A DNA stretch of 64,000 nucleotides, from the NCBI RefSeq assembly GCF_019802345.1, contig NZ_JAINDZ010000018.1:37987-101986 (forward strand). Reading direction: 5' to 3'. A program made the position numbers and the translations under genes. Origin of the DNA: Methylosinus sp. Sm6 (GTDB taxonomy: Bacteria; Pseudomonadota; Alphaproteobacteria; Rhizobiales; Beijerinckiaceae). This document shows positions 16,674-25,279 of the stretch, piece by piece. Positions within the stretch are counted from its first letter, which is position 1, and each line of letters starts with the position of its first letter. The notes below the pieces were generated by a model, which was given only the letters and a program-made list of their open reading frames with translations, had not been told where the DNA came from and did no database searches.

Positions 16674-17855
16674 TCACCGCACCTCGATTTCGACGCGGGT
16701 CTCCGCGCGCGGCGTCCCGCCGTCGGTCGTCCGCTTCTCGTCGACGATTGCGCCGACGAGGCGTTCGCGGCCGACGCCGACGCGCCCGAGATAGTCGGCG
16801 ACCGTGCGCGCGCGCCGCAATGACAGCCGTCGGTTCTTCGCGGCCTTTCCGAGCGAATCCGCATAGCCTCTGATCTCGAGAACCGCCTGCGGGCATTGCT
16901 TCAGCAGCTCCGCGAGGCGAACGAGCGCCTGCTGCGAATCGGCGCGCAGGGCGGCGCTGGCCGCGGCGAAACGAATCGGCTGCGCGGCGGCGAGCGTGGC
17001 GAGCGCGGCTTTGCAGGAGGGCGGCTCGGCGGGCGGGGGCTCCTTGCGCGCGACGGGCGGCAGGGTCGGATCGAGGGGCGGATTCCAGACGATCGGTCCG
17101 GGCGGCGCCGCGGGTCGCGCTCCGGCCTTTGTCCCGGCGTGAGAATCGGCGGCGCTGCGGCGCTCCAGCGGAGCGGCGCCCGAGGAGGAAGCGGCGAGCG
17201 CGGCCCGCCGCTTCTTCTCCCATTCGGTCTCCCATTTGGCGAGCGCGGCCTTGGCCTCCGCCGCCCGCGCCGCTTCCGCGGCGAGAGCGCGATCGCGCAG
17301 CGCCGCGGCGGGCGGCGACAGCGCGTCGACCGTCCAGACCGAGCGCACGCCGACGGCCTGCCGCAGGCGCGCCGCGGCCGCGCCGCCGCCGGGCGTTTCG
17401 CCGGGCAGAAACACATCGCGGCCGCTGACTTCGAAGTTCAGCGCATCGTCGCCCGCGCGGGCGAGCAGCGATCCGAGCTTGTGGCGCAGTGCGGCTTCGA
17501 GGTTGCGCGCCGCCTCCATATTCGCAACGGCGCAGGTGAGAGCGAGCGCGGCGGCGCCGATGCGCCAAGCGAGACGGTCACGGGCGATCGGTCCCCAGAC
17601 GGCCGCGGTCGCGCCGAATCCCGTCGCAAAGGCGGCGACGAGCAGCAGAGCGCCGTCGAAATAGAGCGACATGCGGCCGAGCGTCACTTGCGCGACGGCG
17701 ACGGCGAGCAGCGCCGACAGAGCGATGGTGTGATCGCCGCGGCGCAGAAAGCCCGTCGCGTCCGCTGTCCGCGGCCGGCTGCCGAAGGCGACGAGCGCGC
17801 CGAGGAGAAAGGCGGTCGCCGCAAAGACGCCGTAATGGACGATGAGATCGATCAT
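16674..17855 (-). CDS. OmpA-family protein with N-terminal membrane helices
   Basis: A 393-residue protein. Starting at ATG 17855, the first 130 residues contain about four hydrophobic helices (LIVHYGVFAATAFLLGALVAF; IALSALLAVAVAQVTLG; and two more). A coiled, Ala/Glu-rich segment follows (RDRALAAEAARAAEAKAALAKWETEWEKKRR), then a Pro-rich linker. The C-terminal 110 residues are an OmpA-like peptidoglycan-binding domain: IRFAAASAALRADSQQAL, VLEIRGYADSLGKAAKNRRLSLRRARTVADYL. The arrangement suggests an inner-membrane anchor reaching the cell wall. No MotB-type plug or stator motif is visible, and the function is unknown. The ribosome site is weak, so the start is uncertain; the frame extends to 17960. 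Confidence 0.75.
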   Translation of the reverse strand: MIDLIVHYGVFAATAFLLGALVAFGSRPRTADATGFLRRGDHTIALSALLAVAVAQVTLGRMSLYFDGALLLVAAFATGFGATAAVWGPIARDRLAWRIGAAALALTCAVANMEAARNLEAALRHKLGSLLARAGDDALNFEVSGRDVFLPGETPGGGAAAARLRQAVGVRSVWTVDALSPPAAALRDRALAAEAARAAEAKAALAKWETEWEKKRRAALAASSSGAAPLERRSAADSHAGTKAGARPAAPPGPIVWNPPLDPTLPPVARKEPPPAEPPSCKAALATLAAAQPIRFAAASAALRADSQQALVRLAELLKQCPQAVLEIRGYADSLGKAAKNRRLSLRRARTVADYLGRVGVGRERLVGAIVDEKRTTDGGTPRAETRVEIEVR

Positions 17856-18073
17856 GCCTCTGCGGTCGTCGGGCGTGAGCAACGGCGCAGGCGCGCTGCG
17901 AAAGAGGGAGCCGACATGCCGGCTCGAGCGGGCAGTTAAGGCCGAAAACGCTGGTTTCAAGGCCAGCTCGAGCGCAGCCTTCGCTCATCTATTGGGGAAA
18001 CTACTTAGCGTCGGCCCACAGAATTTGCGGCGACTCGTGATATAGTGAAAGAAACACACGAGATTCCAAAACG

Positions 18074-19819
18074 ATGAATCAGCATGTCAGCGCACTGAAG
18101 GCGACGGTCACGTTGACGGGCGCCAATCGAGACCAGTTGCGGCCCTCCGGCGTCAAGGGCTTGGGAGACGTGCCCTGGGGTGCGCATTTCTGCCAGTTCT
18201 ACGACAGCGACAGCGAGCTGCTGGAGATTCTCGTTCCTTATTTCGCCGCAGGCTTGGCGTCGAACGAGTTTTGCATGTGGATCACCTCCGAGACGATCGG
18301 CAAGACGCAAGCGATGGTCGCGCTGCGGGCGGCCGTTCCGAATCTGCAGAGCTTTCTCGACCGGGGCCAATTGGAAATTCTCGATTTTCGCGACTGGTAC
18401 AAGATCACCAGCAGTTTCGACGCGGGCCGCGTCTGCCGCGGCTGGAACAGCCGGTATGAAGCCGCGCTGGCGCGCGGCTTCGACGGCATGCGCGTCTCCG
18501 GCGACACTTCTTGGCTGCAGGCGGAGGAATGGGACGATTTCGTCCATTATGAAAAACACGTCGATCCGATCATCGGCTCCTCGCGCATGATCGCGCTCTG
18601 CACTTATTCGCTCGCGCACGGCGACCGGGCGAGGACCTGCGAGGTGATGGCCAATCACCAATTCGCCCTGCTGCGGCAGGGGGACCGGTGGGGAGCGGTC
18701 GAGAGCTACGGCCGCCGCCGCGCCGAGCGAGCGCTCCGCCAGAGCGAGATTCGGCTGCGCGCCACCATCGAGAGCGCCACCGATGGAATCATCACCGTCG
18801 ACGAGCGCGGCGAGGTGACCTTGGCCAATCCGGCCGCCGCGGCGATGTTCGGCTATCGGCTGGACGAGCTGCTCGGCGAGAGCGTCGCCCTGCTGCTCGG
18901 GCGCGGCCGCGGCTCGCGCGAGCGCAATCGGACCGATTATCTCGCGATCGTCGATCGCGGCTATTTCGGACGGCGGCGCGAGCTGCATTGGCGCCACAGG
19001 GATGGCTCGGCCGTTCCGGTCGAATGCGCCATCAGCGAGATCAGGGTCGATCACCCGAGCCGGCTGTTCGTGATCTGCCTGCATGACCTGACCGAACGCC
19101 GTCAGATCGAGGCGCGCGTGAGGCAGCTGCACAGCGACCGGCTGCTCGCGATGGGAGGCATGGCCACGACGCTGGCGCATGAGCTCAACCAGCCGCTGAC
19201 GGCGACCGTCGCTTATCTGAAAGCCGCCAAACGCATCCTCGCCAAGCAGGGCGGTCCGGATTCGAACGAAGCCGAGGCGGCGCTGGCCAAAGCCTGCGAG
19301 CAGGTCCTGCGCGCCGGCGACATCATCCGCCACACGCGCGAGTTCATCGCGCGCCGTGAGCCCAACAAGACATGCGAGCGTCTCCACGCGCTCATCGAGA
19401 GCGCCTGGCGGTTGACCGCGGCGACCGCCGCCCACGCCGGGGTGATTGGGGCTCTCGAGCTCGACGCCGGATGCGACCGTATCGTCGGCGACGCGGTTCA
19501 GCTGAAGCAGGTGATGGTGAACCTCATCCGCAATGCGATAGAGGCGCTGCAGGGGGCGGACGTCCGCCGGCTCGTGATATCGACTGCGGCGATCGAGGGC
19601 GGCATGATCCGCGTGGACATCGCCGACACCGGCCCGGGACTCTCGGAGGCGGCGCGAGCGCGTCTGTTCGAGCCGTTCAAGACGAGCAAAGCGGTCGGCC
19701 TCGGCGTCGGCCTGGCGCTGTCGCGCTCGATCATCGAGGCGCATTACGGGAAGATCTGGGCGGAGCTCAGTGAGGGAGGCGGAACGGCGCTTCGCTTCAC
19801 CTTGCCGCTGGCGGAGTGA
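18074..19819 (+). CDS. MEDS-PAS sensor histidine kinase
   Basis: A 581-residue soluble kinase without membrane helices. Residues about 30-200 form a MEDS (DcmR-like) sensory domain, recognised by VPWGAHFCQFYDSDSELLEILVPYFAAGLASNEFCMWITSE and the later FDGMRVSGDTSWL. A PAS domain follows (ATIESATDGIITVDERGEVTLANPAAAAMFGY). The HisKA box is MATTLAHELNQPLTATVAYLKAAKRI, with the phospho-acceptor His near residue 370, and the HATPase part has NLIRNAIEAL, DTGPGL and GVGLALSRSIIEAHYG. MEDS domains were first noted in methanogen and methylotroph regulators such as DcmR, where they are thought to bind small hydrocarbon-derived ligands. The HisKA-HATPase half resembles FixL-type kinases. No response regulator gene is adjacent, so its partner is unknown. 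Confidence 0.88.
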   Translation: MNQHVSALKATVTLTGANRDQLRPSGVKGLGDVPWGAHFCQFYDSDSELLEILVPYFAAGLASNEFCMWITSETIGKTQAMVALRAAVPNLQSFLDRGQLEILDFRDWYKITSSFDAGRVCRGWNSRYEAALARGFDGMRVSGDTSWLQAEEWDDFVHYEKHVDPIIGSSRMIALCTYSLAHGDRARTCEVMANHQFALLRQGDRWGAVESYGRRRAERALRQSEIRLRATIESATDGIITVDERGEVTLANPAAAAMFGYRLDELLGESVALLLGRGRGSRERNRTDYLAIVDRGYFGRRRELHWRHRDGSAVPVECAISEIRVDHPSRLFVICLHDLTERRQIEARVRQLHSDRLLAMGGMATTLAHELNQPLTATVAYLKAAKRILAKQGGPDSNEAEAALAKACEQVLRAGDIIRHTREFIARREPNKTCERLHALIESAWRLTAATAAHAGVIGALELDAGCDRIVGDAVQLKQVMVNLIRNAIEALQGADVRRLVISTAAIEGGMIRVDIADTGPGLSEAARARLFEPFKTSKAVGLGVGLALSRSIIEAHYGKIWAELSEGGGTALRFTLPLAE

Positions 19820-20002
19820 GACGGAGCCGGTTCGTCTCATGGCGCAGCCATCGCCGGGACAACTCCGATCGGCGATCTTCGCGCCGAGGCGCGAGCCGCT
19901 GACGGGGCCGGTCCGCTCGGGCGGCGCCCTTGCCTCGATTTGCCGGCTGTTTCCTCCTTCGCGCAGCGTGACCTTCTCGGCCCTTCGTGGCATAAGGGCT
20001 CT

Positions 20003-21172
20003 ATGGCTGCGACGATTCGAAACGCGTTCGACCCGGGGTTCGGCGTTTATGTGCATTGGCCGTTCTGCCTGTCGAAGTGCCCCTATTGCGACTTCAACAG
20101 TCACGTCCGCAAGGGCGAGGTCGACGAAGATCGCTTCGTCGACGCCTTTCGCACGGAGATCCGCCATAGGGCCGCGCTCGCGCCGGGACGCGAGACGCGC
20201 TCCGTATTCTTCGGCGGCGGCACGCCCTCGCTCATGTCCGCTTCGACCGTCGAGGCGATTCTGCGCGCGATCGCCGATTGCTGGCCTCTGGCTCCGGACG
20301 TCGAGGTCACGCTCGAGGCCAATCCCACCAGCGTCGAGGCCTCGCGCTTCCGCAGCTTCAAGGCGGCCGGCGTCAATCGCGTTTCGCTCGGCGTGCAGGC
20401 GCTCAACGACATCGAGCTGCGCTCGCTCGGACGCCAGCATACGGTGGCCGAGGCGCTGGCGGCGCTCGACGTCGCCAATAAGGTGTTCGAGCGCACCTCC
20501 TTCGATCTCATCTACGCGCGGCCGCAGCAGACGCCCGCCGCCTGGCGCAAGGAGCTGGAGCTGGCGCTCGCCCGCGTCACCGAGCATGTCTCGCTCTATC
20601 AGCTGACGATCGAGCCCGAGACCGTGTTTGAACGCATGTACGAGGCCGGCAAGCTCGACCTTCCCGACAATGACGCGCAGCGCGCGCTCTGGGACGTGAC
20701 GCAGGAGATGACGGCGCGCGCCGGCCTTCCGGCCTATGAGGTCTCCAATCATGCGCGGCCGGGCGCCGAGTGCCGGCACAATCTCGTCTATTGGCGCTAT
20801 GGCGAATATGCCGGCGTCGGCCCGGGCGCGCATGGGCGGCTGATCACGCCGCGCGGCCGCCGGGCCCAGGCGACCGAGCGCCATCCGGAAATGTGGCTGA
20901 CCGTGGTCGAGTCGGAGGGGCATGGGCTCGTCGAGGACGAGCTGCTCTCCGCCGAGCAGGAGGGCGACGAGTTCCTGCTGATGGGCCTGCGCCTGCGCGA
21001 GGGGATCGATCCCGGCCGTTTTTTCGCGCTCACGGGCAAGAAGCTGTCGCAATCGCGCGTCGCCGAGCTGGTCGGCGACGGTCTCGTGGAGCTCACCCGC
21101 GACAATCGCCTGCGCGTCAGCTCCGAGGGCTTTCCGGTGCTCGACGCCGTGGTCGCCGACCTCGCGGCGTGA
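20003..21172 (+). CDS. hemW: Radical SAM heme chaperone HemW
   Basis: HemW is a radical SAM protein related to the oxygen-independent coproporphyrinogen oxidase HemN; family members insert heme into respiratory enzymes rather than make it. The 389-residue start at 20003 has AAGGG upstream and gives FGVYVHWPFCLSKCPYCDFNSHV, with the CxxxCxxC cluster motif (residues about 20-27). The HemW-type GGGTPSLM, EANPTSVEASRF and the C-terminal domain LLMGLRLREGIDPGRF follow. In many genomes hemW sits beside rph-rdgB; here only the kinase and the OmpA gene intervene. Confidence 0.92.
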   Translation: MAATIRNAFDPGFGVYVHWPFCLSKCPYCDFNSHVRKGEVDEDRFVDAFRTEIRHRAALAPGRETRSVFFGGGTPSLMSASTVEAILRAIADCWPLAPDVEVTLEANPTSVEASRFRSFKAAGVNRVSLGVQALNDIELRSLGRQHTVAEALAALDVANKVFERTSFDLIYARPQQTPAAWRKELELALARVTEHVSLYQLTIEPETVFERMYEAGKLDLPDNDAQRALWDVTQEMTARAGLPAYEVSNHARPGAECRHNLVYWRYGEYAGVGPGAHGRLITPRGRRAQATERHPEMWLTVVESEGHGLVEDELLSAEQEGDEFLLMGLRLREGIDPGRFFALTGKKLSQSRVAELVGDGLVELTRDNRLRVSSEGFPVLDAVVADLAA

Positions 21173-21173
21173 G

Positions 21174-21212
21174 GCGCTCCCTTCTCCCGCGATGGCGGGA
21201 GAAGGAGAGCGC
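21174..21212. terminator. Bidirectional hairpin after hemW
   Basis: Arms at 21174-21190 and 21195-21212 pair with one bulged base around a four-base loop. The core CCCTTCTCCCGC/GCGGGAGAAGG is shared with the hairpin at 24524. hemW and the small exported-protein gene converge on it. Confidence 0.7.
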
Positions 21213-21230
21213 GTCGAGAGTCGGAAGCAT

Positions 21231-21548
21231 TCAAGGCGCGACGCGATATTCGTCGGTGAGGCCGCCGCGCAGCAGCGTGACGATCTTCTCGCGGCCGCCG
21301 CGCGCCAGCCAGCGCGCGTGGCAGATCTTCGGGCCGCACAGCACTTCCGGAAAGCGATAGAGCGGCTTGCCCGATGCGACCCTGAGGCCGAAATTGGCGT
21401 CCGGCGTCCAGCCGTCCGAGAGGAGCGATTGGCGAAAGCTGGAATAGGGCGGCAGGTCGGAGTTCTCCGAATCTTCCTGCGCGAGGGGTGCGCAAGGGGC
21501 GAAGAGGCAGGCAAGGCCGATCAGCGCGGCGGCGCGTAGCGCGGTCAT
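21231..21548 (-). CDS. Small exported protein of unknown function
   Basis: A 105-residue protein. The ATG at 21548 has GGAG eight bases upstream; the frame stays open far beyond it but that part is a shadow of trmN6. The N-terminus is a clear Sec signal peptide (LRAAALIGLACLFAPCAPLAQ), likely cut before EDSENSD. The mature part of about 80 residues has SFRQSLLSDGWTPDANFGL and two cysteines in CGPKIC that could form a disulfide. It resembles short periplasmic proteins of unknown role found in Hyphomicrobiales. No partner gene is evident. Confidence 0.7.
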   Translation of the reverse strand: MTALRAAALIGLACLFAPCAPLAQEDSENSDLPPYSSFRQSLLSDGWTPDANFGLRVASGKPLYRFPEVLCGPKICHARWLARGGREKIVTLLRGGLTDEYRVAP

Positions 21549-21616
21549 CGATTCGTCTCCCGGTCGGACGAAAAATCTAGCTCGGCTCGAGCCGCGTTCC
21601 CACCGCTTTTTGAGTC

Positions 21617-22405
21617 TCACCAGGGCAGGGCGTCCTCGCCCCGCGCCAGCGCCTCGGCGTCTCGCGTGAAGGCCCCGTCCGCCTCGTGCAGCACGAGCGG
21701 CGCCAGTAGCGCGAGCGGCGCCTTGGATCCCTTCACGCCGCGCAGGAGAATGCGCGTGGCCGGCTCGCCCGCCCGCGCCGCGACCGGCAGGATGCGCAGG
21801 GCTCCGACCCGCGCGCCGAGGCTCGCGAGGCAGTCCGCCAGCGCGTCGGCGCGATGGATCAGCGCCAGCTCGCCGCCGGGACGCAGCAGCGCGAGACAGG
21901 CGCGCAGCCAGGGCTCGAGCCCGCCCGCGGCGACATGGGCCAGCGCCCGGCGTGGATCGGGCGAGACGCGCGAGCGGGCGGGATCGAGAAAAGGCGGATT
22001 GGTGAGGACGAGGTCGGCGGCCTCTTCCAACAGTCCCGCCGCGCGGCGCGAGGCGGCGGAGACGAGATCGGCCTCGTGGAGACGCACGCGCTCCGTCAGC
22101 TCGTTCGCGGCGATATTTTCGCGCGCGAGCGCTGCGGCCTCCGCATCGATCTCGATCAGGGAGACCCGCGCGATGGGCGCGCGCAGCGCAGCGGCGAGGC
22201 CGACGGCTCCCGTTCCCGCGCCCGCGTCGATCACGAGGCCGCGGCGCTCGGGCGTCGCGGCCGCCGCGAGAAGCACGGCGTCGGTTCCCGCCCGATGGCC
22301 GCGCGGCGTCTGCCGCAGGCGCAGGCGGCCCGCGAGGAAGCTCTCGCCCCTCGGCGCCCGCTGCTCCGAGCTCGGCGGAACGTTCGTCGCTCGGTGGACG
22401 TTCAT
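21617..22405 (-). CDS. TrmN6-like methyltransferase (tRNA1Val A37-N6 family)
   Basis: A 262-residue class I SAM methyltransferase. The GxGxG-type loop VIDAGAGTGAVGLAAAL binds SAM, and NPPF in DLVLTNPPFLDPARSRVS is the N6-adenine/N5-glutamine methylase motif IV. The N-terminal GRLRLRQTPRGHRAGTDAVLLAAA is typical of the COG4123 (YfiC/TrmN6) family, which methylates A37 of tRNA1Val in E. coli. In alphaproteobacteria a COG4123 gene commonly neighbours the polyprenyl synthase, as here. The start at 22405 has only a weak CAGG site, and the frame is open upstream through the DUF6653-like sequence with no stop between them. Confidence 0.8.
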   Translation of the reverse strand: MNVHRATNVPPSSEQRAPRGESFLAGRLRLRQTPRGHRAGTDAVLLAAAATPERRGLVIDAGAGTGAVGLAAALRAPIARVSLIEIDAEAAALARENIAANELTERVRLHEADLVSAASRRAAGLLEEAADLVLTNPPFLDPARSRVSPDPRRALAHVAAGGLEPWLRACLALLRPGGELALIHRADALADCLASLGARVGALRILPVAARAGEPATRILLRGVKGSKAPLALLAPLVLHEADGAFTRDAEALARGEDALPW

Positions 22406-22483
22406 CGCCTGCGAAAATGTCACAGCGCCATCGGCCCGACAAGCATCCAGCGGTCGGCGACGCGCGAGCGGGAGAGACTGCGA

Positions 22484-22777
22484 ATGAAATCGACCAGAAG
22501 CTTGATCGGCCGCGTCGCCGCAATCGCCGTTTTGTCGACCGTTTCCAGCGTCGGCGCGCCCTTGCCGGCGGGCGCGCAGCCGGCGAGAGGATTCTCCTGC
22601 GAGCAGCTCTGGCGCCAGCGCAATGCGATCTACGCGCGCGCCGGTCATTGCTTCAGCACCGACCGCGGCCGCGCGACCTTCGGCGAGGGCTGTTATCCGC
22701 CCTATGGCCGGCTGAGCGGCGCGGACAGCCGTCAGGTTCAGCGAATCCGGCGTCTCGAGCGAATGAACGGCTGCTGA
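22484..22777 (+). CDS. Exported YARHG-domain protein
   Basis: A 97-residue protein lying antisense to an open frame on the other strand. GGAGA precedes the ATG. A signal peptide (LIGRVAAIAVLSTVSSVGAPLPAGA) leads to a single YARHG domain: CEQLWRQRNAIYARAGHCFSTDRGRATFG, where the Trp, Arg-Asn, Tyr-Ala-Arg and Gly pattern defines the family. YARHG domains occur in extracellular proteins and are thought to bind cell-wall or surface ligands; the function is not established. It is divergent from trmN6. Confidence 0.75.
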   Translation: MKSTRSLIGRVAAIAVLSTVSSVGAPLPAGAQPARGFSCEQLWRQRNAIYARAGHCFSTDRGRATFGEGCYPPYGRLSGADSRQVQRIRRLERMNGC

Positions 22778-22813
22778 GAGCGGTCCTTCGTCTCGGCGCA
22801 GATCCTCGTCGCG

Positions 22814-23293
22814 GCCGATATCCGCGCGGATCCAGACCATCCGGTCGGCGAACCACAATTTCGACAGCATGGCGATGGCGAGGCCGGCCGCCGTCATCGG
22901 CAGGTTCGGCAGCGCCACGCCCATGAGGAGCAAGACGGCGCCGACCGACGCCGCCAGCGCCAGCATCCTGACGACCGGCCGATGATGCGCGATCCTCGGG
23001 TCGTCGCCGCGCGAGAGCCAGATTCGCTCGCCCAGCACGGCTTTCGACATCCAATTCTCCGTCGATTCGGGCGGCGGAAACACACGCGGATTCAGCCACG
23101 CCCAGATCAGCAGCGCTCCGATCGGCGCGAGCGCCCACCAGCCGATCCAGATCCGGCTCCAGGCGGCGAGGGCGAAGAGGGGCAGAATCGCGACGCGCGA
23201 CCAGCCGCTCCAGGGATTGGCGTGCCGCGCCCATGTCGCGTCGTCCATCCCCACCACCTTCTCGAGCATGCGGAACGGCGAGTCTTCAGACAT
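22814..23293 (-). CDS. DUF6653-like membrane protein, 3' end not definable
   Basis: From the ATG at 23293 the product begins with MLEKVVGMDDATWARHANPWSGWSR and has hydrophobic helices (VAILPLFALAAWSRIWIGWWALAPIGALLIWAW; LALAASVGAVLLLMGVALPNLP; AGLAIAMLSKLWFADRMVW). This is the layout of the small DUF6653 family of about 150 residues, function unknown. No in-frame stop follows: the frame runs antisense to the YARHG gene and on through trmN6 to 21617, 558 codons in all. The end given here is only where family-like sequence stops. A frameshift, a lost stop or a real fusion are all possible. Confidence 0.55.
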
Positions 23294-23320
23294 GAAACGC
23301 CTCCTTCGAACAGGGAAGTT

Positions 23321-23335
23321 GTTTCGAATTGAAAC
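23321..23335. promoter_or_regulatory. Small inverted repeat in the DUF6653 / ispB spacer
   Basis: GTTTC and GAAAC flank five AT-rich bases 28 bp upstream of the DUF6653-like start. It could be an operator half-site pair, but only this one copy is seen. Confidence 0.25.
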
Positions 23336-23505
23336 GAAGATGCGACGATCGGGGGCATAGGACGCTCGACCTTCTCGCGATGGCCGCCGAGCTGCGTCGC
23401 ATCGCCGCCGCGTCCGCAGCCTACGTCCGCATCCTAAGCTTGCCGCCCGCCCTCCAAGGTCTTAAGTTCCCACCGCATTCGCAAGAGAGCAGGCGAGGGG
23501 GCTAC

Positions 23506-24522
23506 GTGGGTATCGTCATTCCGCTGGAAGAAAGAGAAGAGAAAGCCGCCGGCCTCGACAATCTGCTCGCGCTCATCGGCCCCGATCTGCAGCGCGTCAA
23601 TCAGTTGATCCTGCAGCGAACCGGGTCGGATGTCACGACCATTCCGGAGGTCGCCAACCACCTCATCTCGGCCGGCGGCAAGAGGCTGCGGCCGATGCTG
23701 GTGCTGGCCACCGCCGGCATGTGCGGCTATCGCGGCGACGGCCACATCAAATTCGCCGCCGGCATCGAATTCATGCATACGGCCACATTGCTGCATGATG
23801 ATGTCGTCGACGAGAGCGACATGCGCCGCGGCAAGATCGCCGCGCGCATGCTGTGGGGCAATGAGACCTGCGTGCTGGTCGGCGATTTCCTGCTCGGCCA
23901 CGCCTTCAAGATGATGGTGGAGCCCGGCGTGCTGCCCTGCCTCTCCGTCGTCTCGCAGGCGGCGGCGGTGATCGCCGAGGGCGAGATCCTGCAGCTCAAT
24001 TCCGCCAAGGACACGCAGACCACCGAGGACGCCTATATGGCGGTGATCCGCTCCAAGACGGCGGAGCTGTTCGCCGCGGCGGCGGAGGTCGGCCCCATGC
24101 TCTCCGGCCGCTCCAAGGCGGACGAGGCGGCCTGCCGCTCTTACGGCATGAATCTCGGCATCGCCTTCCAGCTCATCGACGACGCGCTCGATTACGGCGG
24201 CCAGTCGGCCAAGCTCGGCAAGAATGTCGGCGATGATTTCCGCGAGGGCAAGATCACTCTGCCCGTGGTGCTCGCCTTCCGGCGCGGCAGCGAGAAGGAG
24301 CGGGAGTTCTGGCGGCGCACGTTGGAGAAGGGCGAGATCGCCGAGGGCGACGTCGAGACCGCCTGCGCCCTGATGAAGAAGCACGACGCGTTGAAGGACA
24401 CGGTCGAGCGCGCCAGCCACTACGGCGCCATAGCGCGAGACGCGCTGGAGATCTTCCCGGTCTCACCGTGGAAATCCGCGCTGCTCGAGGTCGTCGATTT
24501 CTGCGTGCAGCGCGCATACTGA
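23506..24522 (+). CDS. ispB: Polyprenyl (octaprenyl/decaprenyl) diphosphate synthase
   Basis: This trans-prenyltransferase makes the long isoprenoid tail of ubiquinone. The GTG at 23506 is chosen because it has GAGGGG upstream and gives the conserved start GIVIPLEE, 338 residues in all; the longer frame upstream has no ribosome site. The first Asp-rich motif is LLHDDVVDESDMRRG and the second LIDDALDYGG, with GGKRLRPMLVLA before them. The side-chain length cannot be read from the sequence. Confidence 0.93.
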   Translation: MGIVIPLEEREEKAAGLDNLLALIGPDLQRVNQLILQRTGSDVTTIPEVANHLISAGGKRLRPMLVLATAGMCGYRGDGHIKFAAGIEFMHTATLLHDDVVDESDMRRGKIAARMLWGNETCVLVGDFLLGHAFKMMVEPGVLPCLSVVSQAAAVIAEGEILQLNSAKDTQTTEDAYMAVIRSKTAELFAAAAEVGPMLSGRSKADEAACRSYGMNLGIAFQLIDDALDYGGQSAKLGKNVGDDFREGKITLPVVLAFRRGSEKEREFWRRTLEKGEIAEGDVETACALMKKHDALKDTVERASHYGAIARDALEIFPVSPWKSALLEVVDFCVQRAY

Positions 24523-24523
24523 C

Positions 24524-24566
24524 GTGCGTCCCTTCTCCCGCTCGCGGGAGAAGGGACGCACTTTTT
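24524..24566 (+). terminator. Rho-independent terminator after ispB
   Basis: Perfect 18-base arms at 24524-24541 and 24544-24561 are followed directly by five T. It begins 2 bp after the ispB stop; the facing LTXXQ gene ends at 24575 and may share the hairpin. Confidence 0.92.
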
Positions 24567-24574
24567 CGGAGACG

Positions 24575-25075
24575 TCAGCGGGATTCGGCGTCCTCGCGCT
24601 GGTCGTGATCGTGATGGCCCCAGTGGTGCATGTGGCCGTGCGCGATCGTGCGGAGCAACAGGCCGAAGCGGCGCTTCTGCCCATCGTCCAGGCTGTCGTA
24701 GAGCGGCTTGGCCGCGTCGGCGAGCTTTTCCGCTTCGGCCGAGCGGGCGGCGAGCGCCTTCGAGCGGAAGCGCAGGCCGTCGATCACGCTGCGATGCTCC
24801 TGCATGTCCTTGAACTTTTCCTTCGCCTCGGCGAAACGCGCCTGGCGCGCCTTGCCGATGTCGCGCAGCGCGGTCTCGACGGCGGGCCAGTTCTTTTCCT
24901 GTGCGGGGGTCAGCTTCAGCCCGGCCTTCAGCGCCGCGACCTTGGCGTCGATAAAGGCCGCATGATCCTCGGTCGACATCTCGTGATGGCGATCGGGCTC
25001 GGCAAAGGCGGCGGAGGAAAGGACCGGGAAGGCCAGCGCCAGCGCCGTGGCCGTAACGAGAAGATGCTTTTTCAT
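24575..25075 (-). CDS. Periplasmic LTXXQ-motif protein (Spy/CpxP-like)
   Basis: A 166-residue exported helical protein. The ATG at 25075 gives MKKHLLVTATALALAFPVLSSAAFA, a clear signal peptide; a GTG three codons upstream is also in frame. The mature part carries LKLTPAQEKNWPAVETALRDI, the LTXXQ signature shared with the Spy/CpxP stress chaperones, in a long charged helical body. The C-terminus is His/Asp-rich (HGHMHHWGHHDHD) and could bind metal. Family members guard envelope proteins against stress or sense metals. It is transcribed away from acuI across a 204-bp AT-rich region. Confidence 0.8.
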   Translation of the reverse strand: MKKHLLVTATALALAFPVLSSAAFAEPDRHHEMSTEDHAAFIDAKVAALKAGLKLTPAQEKNWPAVETALRDIGKARQARFAEAKEKFKDMQEHRSVIDGLRFRSKALAARSAEAEKLADAAKPLYDSLDDGQKRRFGLLLRTIAHGHMHHWGHHDHDQREDAESR

Positions 25076-25084
25076 GGTTGTCAC

Positions 25085-25279
25085 CGGATGTTGAGGAGAC
25101 GCCTACTAAATTTCGTCCGCCGACGTCGAAAATCAACTTAATGTTTGGTAATCCGTGTTCCGGAAACATTGCATTTATTTAATTTGTAGAAATAATCGCG
25201 AAAAGATGACAGCGATGCTGTCGCTTCAGCGTCGATCGACCCTGTCTCGACTGTTCTACACGTATGCTGGGAGCCGACA
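25085..25279. promoter_or_regulatory. AT-rich divergent promoter region
   Basis: Unusually AT-rich for the window (especially 25110-25200), it separates the divergent LTXXQ gene and the acrylyl-CoA reductase-like gene. I cannot assign individual boxes. Confidence 0.35.

Noticed and set aside
18005..21514. 1169-codon - strand frame opposite the kinase and hemW
   Set aside because: Composition is typical of an antisense shadow; both + strand genes carry full sets of motifs.
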